Shown piece after piece: positions 18,166 to 26,757 of a stretch of DNA of 64,000 bases. The position numbers and the translations under genes were made by a program. The stretch is from Ciceribacter sichuanensis (GTDB lineage: Bacteria; Pseudomonadota; Alphaproteobacteria; Rhizobiales; Rhizobiaceae): the NCBI RefSeq assembly GCF_024055605.1, contig NZ_JAMXLX010000007.1, positions 62,001 to 126,000 on the forward strand, given 5' to 3'. The number at the start of each line of letters is the position of its first letter. Position 1 is the stretch's first letter. Below the pieces are notes generated by a model. That model saw only the letters and a list, made by a program, of their open reading frames with translations, was not told the DNA's origin and ran no database searches.

Positions 18166-18981
18166 ATGAAGGTGACCGTATGGGGAACGCGGGGCTCTAT
18201 ACCGGTATCGGGCGCTCACTTCTCCCGCTACGGCGGTAATACGACCTGTGTCGAACTACGCTGTGGTAATGAGGTCCTGATTTTCGACTGCGGGACAGGT
18301 ATCATCCCGGCCGGAGCACGTCTCAAGACCGAGCGGGTTACAGACCTCAATCTGTTTCTTACCCACAGCCACTACGATCATATCATGGGCTTTCCGTTCT
18401 TCGGCCCATTCCACTGTTCCGGCGTACGGGCCGCCGTCTGGTCAGGTCATCTCGAAGGAAAGATGACCACGCGACAGATCGTGGAAGGCCTGTTGCGTCC
18501 TCCCTATTTTCCGGTCGGTCTGGAGATCATGAAGGCATCCCTGACATTCAGGGATTTCCTGCCCGGCGATATTCTCACACCTGCACCCGGCATCGTGATG
18601 CGAACCGCCAGGCTTACCCATCCCGGCGGGGCCGTCGGCTACCGTATCGAATGGCAGGGCAAGGTATTCGCGTTGATTACCGACACCGAGCATATCCCCG
18701 GGATGCTGGACCCGAACGTTCTGTCGCTCATCGACCATGCCGACCTCTTCCTTTACGACAGCACCTTCGGCGATGAGGACATGGAGCATGTGCGGGGCAT
18801 CGGACATTCTTCCTGGCAGCAGGCCATAAGGCTGGCCAAGGCCGCAAACGCTGCAAGCGTTGGCTTCATCCATCATGCGTTTACCCACACGGATGCCGAT
18901 ATCGACGATATCTCAGCGCAAGCGCGACAAATGTTACCGTCGGCACACGTCTTCAACGACGGCCAGAGCATGGAAATTTAA
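18166..18981 (+). CDS. Metallo-beta-lactamase-fold hydrolase (possible cyclic-nucleotide phosphodiesterase)
   Basis: A 271-residue MBL-fold protein. It has the HxHxDH metal motif at H67-S-H-Y-D-H72, a later metal aspartate in ITDTEH, and C-terminal histidines in IHHAFTH. The N-terminus WGTRGSIPVSG and the GGNTTC segment resemble the RNase Z / class II phosphodiesterase-like branch. A TTG-initiated longer frame begins at 18097; the ATG at 18166 begins at the first strand and has ACAGG just upstream. Its place between a cNMP-binding protein and an adenylate cyclase makes cAMP hydrolysis an attractive but untested idea. Many relatives act on other phosphoesters or lactones. Confidence 0.85.
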   Translation: MKVTVWGTRGSIPVSGAHFSRYGGNTTCVELRCGNEVLIFDCGTGIIPAGARLKTERVTDLNLFLTHSHYDHIMGFPFFGPFHCSGVRAAVWSGHLEGKMTTRQIVEGLLRPPYFPVGLEIMKASLTFRDFLPGDILTPAPGIVMRTARLTHPGGAVGYRIEWQGKVFALITDTEHIPGMLDPNVLSLIDHADLFLYDSTFGDEDMEHVRGIGHSSWQQAIRLAKAANAASVGFIHHAFTHTDADIDDISAQARQMLPSAHVFNDGQSMEI

Positions 18982-19073
18982 CCCGGATGGGTGAGAATAC
19001 CGAAGCCTCTTTTTAGCCGCTTTCATCCCCCAGACGCACTGCGCCGCGCTCCATTTCCACAAGGTCGCTTTTC

Positions 19074-20774
19074 ATGCTGCAGCCTGCTCGTCCGTTTCTG
19101 CCAGACAAGGCTGCACATCAACTCGGTATCGCATCCGGGATCATTCTCTTCGCATTCATATCGACCCATCTTCTCAACCACAGCCTGACACTTATATCGG
19201 TCAATTTCGCCGACGACGCTCTGAAAATCTTCAAGATCATATGGCGAAATCCGCTCGGGACGCTCCTGCTCTACGGCTCGTTCCTCGTCCATTTCCTGCT
19301 GGCGCTCCGCACGCTTTACCTGCGCCGTCACATGCGCCTGCCGCCACGCATGATGATTCAGGTTCTTTTCGGCCTCTCCATTCCGGTCCTGATCGCGCAG
19401 CATGTGGTTTCTGCGCGCGTCCCCGCCCTCTATGGCGAGTTTGACAGCACCTATTGGATCGTCATCCGCGGCATGTGGACCGGTAACGGGCTGTTTGGCT
19501 TGAAGATGGTTCTGGCCGTCATCGTCGTCTGGGTGCATGGCTGCATCGGCCTTTACGCCGCCATGCGTTTCAGGGACTGGTTTCCGCGCTGGGCGCCATG
19601 GCTGTTTGCGCTGGCGATCCTGCTGCCCACGCTCGCGCTGGTCGGCGTGCTGGTCAATGGTCGCCAGATGGAAGCGGTCGCGGAGGCCAAAGGACAGGTC
19701 CTCACGGCAGCCGACGGCAACGTGGCCCGCCATCAGGCGAGCCGGCCCCAACTGGATCTGGCCACCATCGAGCGCCGCATCTACCTCTTCTTCGGCCTGG
19801 GCCTGGGCCTCGTCGTCGTGCTGCGCGCCGCGCGATCCATGCGGCGCAATGCACCGGAGATTCGCATTACCTATGCCCACGGCCCCCAGATCCGAGTCCC
19901 GCAGGGAACCTCGATCCTTGAGGCGAGCCGACTCGGTCGCGTCGATCACTATTCCGTGTGCGGCGGCAAGGGGCGCTGCTCCACCTGTCGGGTGCGCATC
20001 GTCGACAGCGATGGTCCGCTAGCTCCCCCGAGCGCGATGGAGCAGGCCACGCTGTTGCGTATCAGGGCCGCACCGGACACGAGACTGAGTTGCCAGACCC
20101 GGCCGGACTATGACGTCACCGTTGCCTTGTTGCTGGAGCCGCCGGTGGGCGGCGATCTCTATTCCGGCAGACAGATCAAACAAGCGGGCCGCGAAAAGGA
20201 AATCGTCGTCCTCTTTTGCGATATCCGCAATTTCACGACGATTTCCGAAAGCCGGCTGCCCTACGACATCGTCTTCCTGCTCAACCGCTATTTCTCCGTC
20301 GTCGGACGGGCTGTCGAGGAAGCCAAGGGGCAGGTCGACAAGTTTATCGGCGATGGGGTAATGGCCCTTTTCGGCATCGATGCGACGGAGCCCAGCGAGG
20401 CCTGTCGGCAGGCGTTGAAGGCGGCTGCAACGATCGTCGCGGAAACCGAGAAACTCAATCAGGAAATGATGCAGGAGTTCGGCGTCGATCTCAGGATTGC
20501 CATCGGCATTCACTTCGGTCCCGCGATCGTCGGCATGATCGGCTATGGCAAGGTAGCCGGCCTGACCGCGATCGGCGACACCGTCAATGTTGGCAGCCGC
20601 CTGGAAGCCGTCGCCAAACAGTTCAACGTTGCGGTCGCGGCTTCCGAGCCGATCATGCTGCTCGCCCACGTGCCCTATGACGGGCTCTCCAGTCGCTCCG
20701 TCTCACTTAAAGGGCGAAAAACCAACATGCGGGTCTATCTGCTTTCCGCCGAGGATGCGAAGCGCTACGCCTGA
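19074..20774 (+). CDS. Membrane adenylate cyclase with [2Fe-2S] domain and histidine-bearing membrane anchor
   Basis: A 566-residue three-part protein. Residues 15-255 form about six membrane helices with H32, H36, H73, H110 and H155 in or at the helices, reminiscent of b-type cytochrome anchors. Residues about 262-355 form a ferredoxin domain with ligands C296, C302, C305 and C340. Residues 375-560 form a class III nucleotide cyclase with metal aspartates D383 and D427, K423 and D502 consistent with ATP specificity, and N505/R509 for catalysis. The cyclase appears active and tethered to a redox sensor, making cAMP at the membrane in response to quinone, oxygen or redox state. Heme binding is inferred. 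Confidence 0.9.
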   Translation: MLQPARPFLPDKAAHQLGIASGIILFAFISTHLLNHSLTLISVNFADDALKIFKIIWRNPLGTLLLYGSFLVHFLLALRTLYLRRHMRLPPRMMIQVLFGLSIPVLIAQHVVSARVPALYGEFDSTYWIVIRGMWTGNGLFGLKMVLAVIVVWVHGCIGLYAAMRFRDWFPRWAPWLFALAILLPTLALVGVLVNGRQMEAVAEAKGQVLTAADGNVARHQASRPQLDLATIERRIYLFFGLGLGLVVVLRAARSMRRNAPEIRITYAHGPQIRVPQGTSILEASRLGRVDHYSVCGGKGRCSTCRVRIVDSDGPLAPPSAMEQATLLRIRAAPDTRLSCQTRPDYDVTVALLLEPPVGGDLYSGRQIKQAGREKEIVVLFCDIRNFTTISESRLPYDIVFLLNRYFSVVGRAVEEAKGQVDKFIGDGVMALFGIDATEPSEACRQALKAAATIVAETEKLNQEMMQEFGVDLRIAIGIHFGPAIVGMIGYGKVAGLTAIGDTVNVGSRLEAVAKQFNVAVAASEPIMLLAHVPYDGLSSRSVSLKGRKTNMRVYLLSAEDAKRYA

Positions 20775-20915
20775 GGCCGGGGCAACTCGCGACGAATTGA
20801 CCCGCAAGGCTTTCGCCCACACTAGCCTCCGCTGATTGAGGAATGTAAAAGGGTTTCCTGAAGAACCGTCGTTCGTCGGGCACCCGCCATTCGCAATCAC
20901 AAGAGGAGGATATCG

Positions 20916-21884
20916 TTGAAACCCTATCGTTTTCTGGGCATTGCGCTCCTTGCAGGCTGCTTTGCCGCAGCACCGGCGCTCGGCAACAGGCCAACCAGCC
21001 AGAAACTGTTCGACGGTTTCGACGGACAGGATTTTTCGCCCGATGGCGGCCTCTATTATCGCATGAACGATGAACAGAAGGCCGGCACCTACGTCTTCCA
21101 GAACGAAGTGAAACGTTCCGGCGCCGGCGCGCTAAAGCTGAGCGTTCGCTCGCAGTGTGCCGCGACGGACGACCTGTGTAGCGAGCGCGCGGAAATCTGG
21201 GAAAAGACCTCGCTTCGCGTTCCCTACGAGGAGCCGGTCTGGTTCGGCTTCGCCATGAAGCTCGCCGATCCCGTCCCCCAGGACGACCACCGTTATCTGA
21301 TGGCGCAATGGAAGCGCGAGATCGGACCCGATGCCGAAGGGGATTTCAGCCCCTTCCTCGCGCTCCGGCTCGACCGCGGCAAGATGTTCTTCTCGGTCGA
21401 AACCAATTATGTCGAGGGTGGCCCCACGCCGATTGAAGGTGTTGCCGGCCGTTGCCCGGAAGGCAGCACACCCGTCTGGTTCCGCCCCGAGGTCAACCAA
21501 ATGCGCGCCCTTGCCGCCTCCGGCTCCGACTGGAGCGCCGAAGATGAGGCAACCTTCCCGTCCTGCACCGACAAGATTTCCGTCGTGCAGCACAATCCTC
21601 TGCCCAAGGCATCCACCGAATGGATTGATTTCGCGATTTTCTCCCATCCGGACCCCAATGGCGACGGTCGGATCGAAATCTTCGCCGACCGCGTCTGGGT
21701 CGCTACCGTGAAGGGATATGTGGGCCATGGCGATGCCGGCCTCGGAAAAAACCAGTATTTCAAGTTCGGCCCTTACCGGGCCGGAGCTGCGGATATCTGG
21801 ACCGTCTACTATGACGATTTCCGTCGCTCGCCCGATTGTATCGACGTGCTGGAAGACGCGGAGGCCTGCTCCGTCGTTCAGTAA
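20916..21884 (+). CDS. Exported polysaccharide-lyase-like protein
   Basis: A 322-residue secreted protein. The start is TTG at 20916, supported by a strong GAGGAGG site six bases upstream. The N-terminus is a signal peptide ending ALG; an LAGC sequence at residues 12-15 could alternatively act as a lipobox. The core has the motifs SERAEIWEK and MAQWKRE of the jelly-roll heparin-lyase/glucuronan-lyase-like family (polysaccharide lyase, PF14099 type). Surface-glycan genes lie on both sides, so it probably trims or releases the locus's own uronic-acid polymer. The lyase fold is fairly well supported; the substrate is not. Confidence 0.75.
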   Translation: MKPYRFLGIALLAGCFAAAPALGNRPTSQKLFDGFDGQDFSPDGGLYYRMNDEQKAGTYVFQNEVKRSGAGALKLSVRSQCAATDDLCSERAEIWEKTSLRVPYEEPVWFGFAMKLADPVPQDDHRYLMAQWKREIGPDAEGDFSPFLALRLDRGKMFFSVETNYVEGGPTPIEGVAGRCPEGSTPVWFRPEVNQMRALAASGSDWSAEDEATFPSCTDKISVVQHNPLPKASTEWIDFAIFSHPDPNGDGRIEIFADRVWVATVKGYVGHGDAGLGKNQYFKFGPYRAGAADIWTVYYDDFRRSPDCIDVLEDAEACSVVQ

Positions 21885-21897
21885 CGGGGATGGCTCC

Positions 21898-21918
21898 CTC
21901 AGCCCCGGTGGGGCTGAG
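21898..21918. repeat. Perfect hairpin at convergent gene ends
   Basis: A 9-bp perfect stem (21898-21906 with 21910-21918, GGT loop) lies 14 bases past the lyase-like stop and covers the last codons and stop of the converging glycosyltransferase gene. There is no T tract on either strand. It may slow transcription from both sides or stabilise the ends. Confidence 0.5.
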
Positions 21919-23071
21919 CATCAAGCATTCCCCCGATCAAGCGGGCCGTTCCGGCGGCGCCGTCAAGCGAAACCGGTAGCTCCGGCGGGAACGAGAGTGC
22001 GCGTGCAGCGGTGATTGCTTCGGCCATCGCCGCCCCGCTCAGGCCATCCTCGGCGACGACCTTCGCCAGTCCCAGTGCGACCAGCTTTTCGGCCCGGACG
22101 GATTGCTCCGTCTCGCCACCCGCGGCAAAGGGCACGAGCAGGGAACGGCAACGCGCCCGCAGAAGATCACAGACCGTGTTGTAGCCCGCCTGTGAAATCG
22201 AGAGACCGGCCTGCGGCAACAGGCTCGGGAAATCCGGACGAAACCGGAAAAGAGAGACGCCACCCGAAACGCGGGCCGCGAAGCGATCGTAATCCTCCTG
22301 CGGCAGGTTGGGGCCGGTGATCACACACCATTCCTCACGATCATCGAGAATATCGCGGGCATCGAGTGCGGCCTCGATCAACGCCGTCCCCACGGCGCCA
22401 CCGCCGGCGGAAATCACAACGCCGAACTGGTCTACTGATGGAGAAGCCTCCGCCGGCGCGACAAGTCCGGTGTAATGGATCTTTTCCGCAAGCTCACCGG
22501 CCAGCGGAAAAGTCTCCTCCAGTCGCACAAAATGCGGATCGCCGTGCACGAGAACGCCATCGAAGTAACGGGCAACGAGGTCGGCAGTCTCACGATCCCG
22601 GCCGGGTTTTCGGTTTTCCTGCAGGATATCCCGGACCGAGCTGAACAGCAGAGGCCGGCGCTCGGAATTCTCGATGGCGGCCAGCAAGGGCAGAAGCTCG
22701 AATCGCATCTGCCGCCGACCGAAGGGAAAAGCCTCTATGATGACGACATGCGGTCCGACGTTCGCAAAAGTCTCCAGCAGGAGAGCCGTCCGCTTCTGCT
22801 CGAAGTCCGCATCGACAGGATTACCCTCAAGATCGGCAAGGCTGGAAAAACCGCTTTTCGCCGCAACGACGGCCGGTAACTGGACATGTTCGACGCCCTT
22901 TCCGGGAAAACCGTTGACGGGCGCTCCACCCGTTACCAGCGTCACCGAAAATCCGGCTTCTGCCAAAGCCTCGGCGATCCGGCTGGCACGTGCCAGATGG
23001 CCGATGCCGAGCAGGTGCTGGACATAGAATAGAACCCGCTTCTTTGAAGAGGAGGGATGCTGCACGCTCAT
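21899..23071 (-). CDS. Glycosyltransferase, MurG-like (GT-B, family 28 type)
   Basis: A 390-residue GT-B enzyme. The N-terminal motif FYVQHLLGIGHLARA is the glycine-rich acceptor loop of MurG-like enzymes; the C-terminal half has GLSISQAGYNTVCDLLRA and VPFAAGGETEQ, which form the donor site. The ATG at 23071 overlaps the previous gene's stop (ATGA) and follows GAGGAGAGGG, so it is preferred over the ATG at 23089. It is third in a row of three glycosyltransferase genes, presumably acting in sequence on one surface glycan or glycolipid. Confidence 0.88.
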   Translation of the reverse strand: MSVQHPSSSKKRVLFYVQHLLGIGHLARASRIAEALAEAGFSVTLVTGGAPVNGFPGKGVEHVQLPAVVAAKSGFSSLADLEGNPVDADFEQKRTALLLETFANVGPHVVIIEAFPFGRRQMRFELLPLLAAIENSERRPLLFSSVRDILQENRKPGRDRETADLVARYFDGVLVHGDPHFVRLEETFPLAGELAEKIHYTGLVAPAEASPSVDQFGVVISAGGGAVGTALIEAALDARDILDDREEWCVITGPNLPQEDYDRFAARVSGGVSLFRFRPDFPSLLPQAGLSISQAGYNTVCDLLRARCRSLLVPFAAGGETEQSVRAEKLVALGLAKVVAEDGLSGAAMAEAITAARALSFPPELPVSLDGAAGTARLIGGMLDAQPHRG

Positions 23072-24318
23072 ATCCCTCTCCTCGCCCATGCTCCCGTAAA
23101 GAGCCGGTCGAGATCATGGATGCTGTTGTGGTGATCGAAGTCCTTCCGCACCCGCGCCTCCGCCGCAGCTCCGAGCCTCTCCCGCAGGTCGGGATCGGTC
23201 ATCACGCGTTGCAGGGCGCCCGCCAGAGCCTCGGGGTCTTCCGACTCGACCAGCAATGCGTTTTCGCCGTCGACAAACAGTTCGGAAATACCAGAAACGG
23301 TCGTGGAAACAGCCACGAGCCTTTGGCTTGCCGCCTCGACCAGAACGTTCGGCAGTCCATCGCGGTCACCATCCGCCGTGATCCGGCAGGCGAGCGCGAA
23401 GAGATCGCTCTCGTGATAATGGGCAAGTACATCACGCTGGTCCATCGAGCCCTTCCAGGTGATCTGGTCGGAAATACCGAGTTCGCCGGCAAGCGCCTTC
23501 AGGCTCGCAAGCTCGTCGCCGCCGCCGATATGGGTGAACTGCCAGTGAAGGCTCGCCGGAAGCCGAGCGAACGCCTTGAGCAACACGTCATAGCCCTTTT
23601 TCTTGACGGCGCGACCGACGCTCAGGACACGGACGGGATCAGCCGGATCTGAACCATCGCGGCGGGGGCGCTGGCCATCGAAATGCGGGAACCGATCGAG
23701 GTCGAGACCGTGATAGCTGAGGTGCATGACCTCGCGTCCGCCGGAAAGCGATGACAGCTTTTCATAGCCAACCCGCGTGCAGGTCACGCCCCAATCGGCG
23801 CTCTGCAGCTTTTCGGCCAGATCCCAGTCCTTCGAGGTCCAGATGTCCTTGGCGTGAGCGGAAATCGACCACGGTATACCGCTGATCTCGCTGGCATAGC
23901 GTGCGACCGAAGCCGGGGTGTGAATGAAATGGGCATGCAGCCACTTGCCCCCCTCCGGCCATTCCGCGACGAGCACGGCAGCCTGGCCGAAGCGGCGAAA
24001 ACGGTTGCGCGAAAAATCCCGTCTCAAGTCCTTCCAGAAGGAAGAAAGCGCCTTGCCGAACCCCGGCCGGCGGCAGGTCGTCCACAGCGCCTTCAGGACG
24101 CGAAGCGGCTCCTCATGCAGGTATTCCGGCAGATAGCTGACGCGGGCGCGGATCTCGCCATGCACCGGGTGACGTTTCTTGTCCGTGGGGCGGCGCATGG
24201 CGACGATTTCAAGCTCGAAGCCGGCACGTTCCAGACCCAGCAGTTCCTGCGCGATGAAAGTCTCCGAAAGGCGCGGATAGCCCTTCAGGAGGACGACAAT
24301 CTTTCCAGTTCTGTTCAT
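23068..24318 (-). CDS. Glycosyltransferase family 4-type
   Basis: A 416-residue GT-B retaining glycosyltransferase. It shows KGYPRLSETFI at the N-terminus, HAHF followed by SISAHAKDIW in the middle, VGRAVKKKGYDVLL at the domain junction, and the donor-binding end GDRDGLPNVLVEAASQRL. The ATG at 24318 follows CAGGGA and lies three bases from the preceding stop codon. It is coupled by ATGA to the next glycosyltransferase. It probably adds one sugar to a lipid-linked or cell-surface glycan; donor and acceptor are unknown. Confidence 0.9.
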   Translation of the reverse strand: MNRTGKIVVLLKGYPRLSETFIAQELLGLERAGFELEIVAMRRPTDKKRHPVHGEIRARVSYLPEYLHEEPLRVLKALWTTCRRPGFGKALSSFWKDLRRDFSRNRFRRFGQAAVLVAEWPEGGKWLHAHFIHTPASVARYASEISGIPWSISAHAKDIWTSKDWDLAEKLQSADWGVTCTRVGYEKLSSLSGGREVMHLSYHGLDLDRFPHFDGQRPRRDGSDPADPVRVLSVGRAVKKKGYDVLLKAFARLPASLHWQFTHIGGGDELASLKALAGELGISDQITWKGSMDQRDVLAHYHESDLFALACRITADGDRDGLPNVLVEAASQRLVAVSTTVSGISELFVDGENALLVESEDPEALAGALQRVMTDPDLRERLGAAAEARVRKDFDHHNSIHDLDRLFTGAWARRGI

Positions 24319-24321
24319 CAA

Positions 24322-25521
24322 TTATCCCTGGGCGGCAAAACGCGGCGATCTGGCGTCTTCGTTCAGATACCCGCCGACGATCTGCGAGATGGTTTGCAGT
24401 CCCTCGAGGTGTAGGCCGGCAGCGCTGGCCGAGGGAGGATCGCGTTTCAACACATCCTTGATCGCCTGTGCAAAACGCAGGCTGTCGGAGGCTTCCTGAC
24501 CTGAAAGCATGCTGACGAGGCCGAGTTCGGAGGCTCTGCGGGCGCGGATCAGCTGCTCCAGCCGCGGCTGCGTGCGCGGAACGATCAGGGCCGGCTTGTC
24601 GAAAGACAGGATCTCGCAATAGGTGTTGTATCCACCCATGGCGACAACCGCCTTCGCGCCCGCAATCCGGTCTTCCATGCGGTTGTCGAACTCGATCATC
24701 TCCAGATGCGGATTGTTTCCCGCCTGCTCGACGAAATTCTGGCGCTGTTCGGCCGGCATATAGGGGCCAAGCACGATGACCGCCTTGTGGGTCAGCGTCG
24801 GGTCGGCCTGATAGGCGGCGATGACGTCACGTACCAGATCGGCCCCGTCTCCACCGCCACCCGTCGTGACGAGCAGATAATCCTCCGGCGGCTGCGGCCG
24901 TTCGACCGAAGCCTTGCGCTGGAGAAACCCGACGAAGTTCATCTTTTCGCGAATACTGTCAGGCACGTCCAGTCCCGTGAGCGGATCGTAGAAATCCGGT
25001 GGCCCGTAGACCCATATGTTGTCGTAGAGCGAACCGATCTTGTGCAGCACGTCGTTGCGCTTCCATTCGGCATCCAAGAGATGCGGAGCATCCATAACCT
25101 CGCGCAGACCGAGGATCAGGGTGGTGCCGCGCGCTTTCAGGAAGCGTAGCGTTTCCTCCACCTCGCCGCGCAGCCCCAGAGGCTCCTTGTCGATGATGAA
25201 GATGTCCGGCTGAAACGTCTCGGCCGTGTGCAGGATGATCGACTGGCGCATCCTGATGGTCGCCTTTACGTCGATGTGCTGGTCCATTGATGTGTATTCG
25301 CCATTGCGCAGCTTGATCACGCTTGGGATCTTCATGAAGTCCACGCGCGCCCGATAGTCGAAGGCGCCGGCGATCGTCGCGCCGGAAATGATCAGCACCT
25401 GCAGGCCGCGATAATCCTCGACCAGCGAATGGGCAATCGTGCGGCAACGCCGCAAGTGCCCAAGACCGAATGTATCATGACTATACATGAGGATTCGTGC
25501 CTTGCGCGACTGTCCAGTCAT
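24322..25521 (-). CDS. Glycosyltransferase, MurG-like (GT-B)
   Basis: A 399-residue protein. It has YSHDTFGLGHLRRCR at the N-terminus and a C-terminal donor site with AKAVVAMGGYNTYCEIL and VPRTQPRLEQLIRA, parallel to the other MurG-like enzyme at 21899. The ATG at 25521 has an AGGAG site. It is the first gene of the three-glycosyltransferase row. Only 69 bases separate it from the last gene of the oligopeptide-type ABC operon upstream, with no terminator seen, so the two sets may share a transcript. Confidence 0.88.
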   Translation of the reverse strand: MTGQSRKARILMYSHDTFGLGHLRRCRTIAHSLVEDYRGLQVLIISGATIAGAFDYRARVDFMKIPSVIKLRNGEYTSMDQHIDVKATIRMRQSIILHTAETFQPDIFIIDKEPLGLRGEVEETLRFLKARGTTLILGLREVMDAPHLLDAEWKRNDVLHKIGSLYDNIWVYGPPDFYDPLTGLDVPDSIREKMNFVGFLQRKASVERPQPPEDYLLVTTGGGGDGADLVRDVIAAYQADPTLTHKAVIVLGPYMPAEQRQNFVEQAGNNPHLEMIEFDNRMEDRIAGAKAVVAMGGYNTYCEILSFDKPALIVPRTQPRLEQLIRARRASELGLVSMLSGQEASDSLRFAQAIKDVLKRDPPSASAAGLHLEGLQTISQIVGGYLNEDARSPRFAAQG

Positions 25522-25590
25522 GCAGTTATTCTCCTATAGGTCCGAAGCATAGATGCCGCGGCTGGTCGTATCTTCTTCATCTTGAGGGGA

Positions 25591-26757
25591 TCAGTTGTAG
25601 GGGTCGGCGGCATCTCTAAGACCATCACCGAGGAAATTGAAAGCAAGAATGATCACAATAACCGGAACGACCGGGAAAAGAAGCCACGGATAGAGGGCGA
25701 TCACGTTGACAGTTCGTGCTTCGGTCAACAACACCCCCCAGCTCGTGATCGGCGGACGAAGCCCGAGGCCAAGGAAGCTCAGCGTCGTCTCGCCGAGGAT
25801 CATGCCGGGGATGGTCAGCGTTGCGCTGGCGATTAGATGCGACATGAAACCGGGGATGAGATGCCGCCCGATGATCCTGGCGCTGCCCGCGCCCATCATC
25901 TGCGCGGCAAGCACGTAATCCTCCTCGCGAAGCGCAAGAAGCTTGGAGCGGACGGCACGAGCAAGCCCCGTCCAATCCAGAAGCCCGAGAATGAAGGTAA
26001 TCCCCAGATAGACGAAAAGCGGCGACCAGTCCGCAGGCATGATGGCCGCCATGGCAAGCCACAGCGGTATGCTGGGGATCGAATGGAGGACTTCCGTGAC
26101 GCGCTGGACTGCAAGGTCGAACCAGCCTCCCCAATATCCCGCGAGACCGCCGATGACGATGCCGAGCACGAAACTCGTCATCACGCCGAGGAGACCGATC
26201 GTAAGCGACACCCGCGCGCCGTAGAGAATGCGCGACAGCACATCCCGGCCAAGACGGTCCGTGCCGAGCAGAAACATGTCACCGCCCTCGGCCGGGCAGA
26301 CCAGATGTACGTTGCCATCGATGAAGCCCCAGAACCGATAGCTGTCACCCCGGCAGAAAAAGCGTAGCGGCTGTACCTCGTTTGTGTTCTCGCCATAGAC
26401 CCGGCGCAGTGTCTCCATGTCCAGTTCCATGGTCCGGCCATAGACGAAGGGACCGACGAACGAACCGTCATGGAAGAAATGCACCTGCTGCGGCGGGGCA
26501 TAGATGCGGTCAACGTTTCGCGTATGCACGTTGTAGGGCGCCAGGAACTCCACGATAGCAATCGTGAAATAGGCGATCAGCAACAGAATGCCGGAAATCA
26601 GTGCAAGGCGGTGGCGGCGGAAGCGCCACCATGTGAGCTTCAGTTGGGACGCATGGCCGACCGCCGAATCCGCATCCGCTTCCACGGCATAGGGATCGAA
26701 GGGAGCCTTGGACACATAATGTTCCGGCACCGGCAGGCGTGCTACATCCTCACTCAT
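25591..26757 (-). CDS. Oligopeptide-type ABC permease (DppC-like) with long periplasmic loop
   Basis: A 388-residue inner-membrane permease. The first helix (ISGILLLIAYFTIAIVEFL) is followed by about 110 residues outside the membrane before the conserved LLGTDRLGRDVLSRI motif and five further helices. The EAA-type coupling loop reads AAQMMGAGSARIIGRHLIPG. Most DppC proteins have a much shorter loop, so the extra external segment may contact the large binding protein. The true start is the ATG at 26757 (ATGA overlap with the DppB-like gene); the frame upstream of it is a shadow of that gene. Confidence 0.9.
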   Translation of the reverse strand: MSEDVARLPVPEHYVSKAPFDPYAVEADADSAVGHASQLKLTWWRFRRHRLALISGILLLIAYFTIAIVEFLAPYNVHTRNVDRIYAPPQQVHFFHDGSFVGPFVYGRTMELDMETLRRVYGENTNEVQPLRFFCRGDSYRFWGFIDGNVHLVCPAEGGDMFLLGTDRLGRDVLSRILYGARVSLTIGLLGVMTSFVLGIVIGGLAGYWGGWFDLAVQRVTEVLHSIPSIPLWLAMAAIMPADWSPLFVYLGITFILGLLDWTGLARAVRSKLLALREEDYVLAAQMMGAGSARIIGRHLIPGFMSHLIASATLTIPGMILGETTLSFLGLGLRPPITSWGVLLTEARTVNVIALYPWLLFPVVPVIVIILAFNFLGDGLRDAADPYN

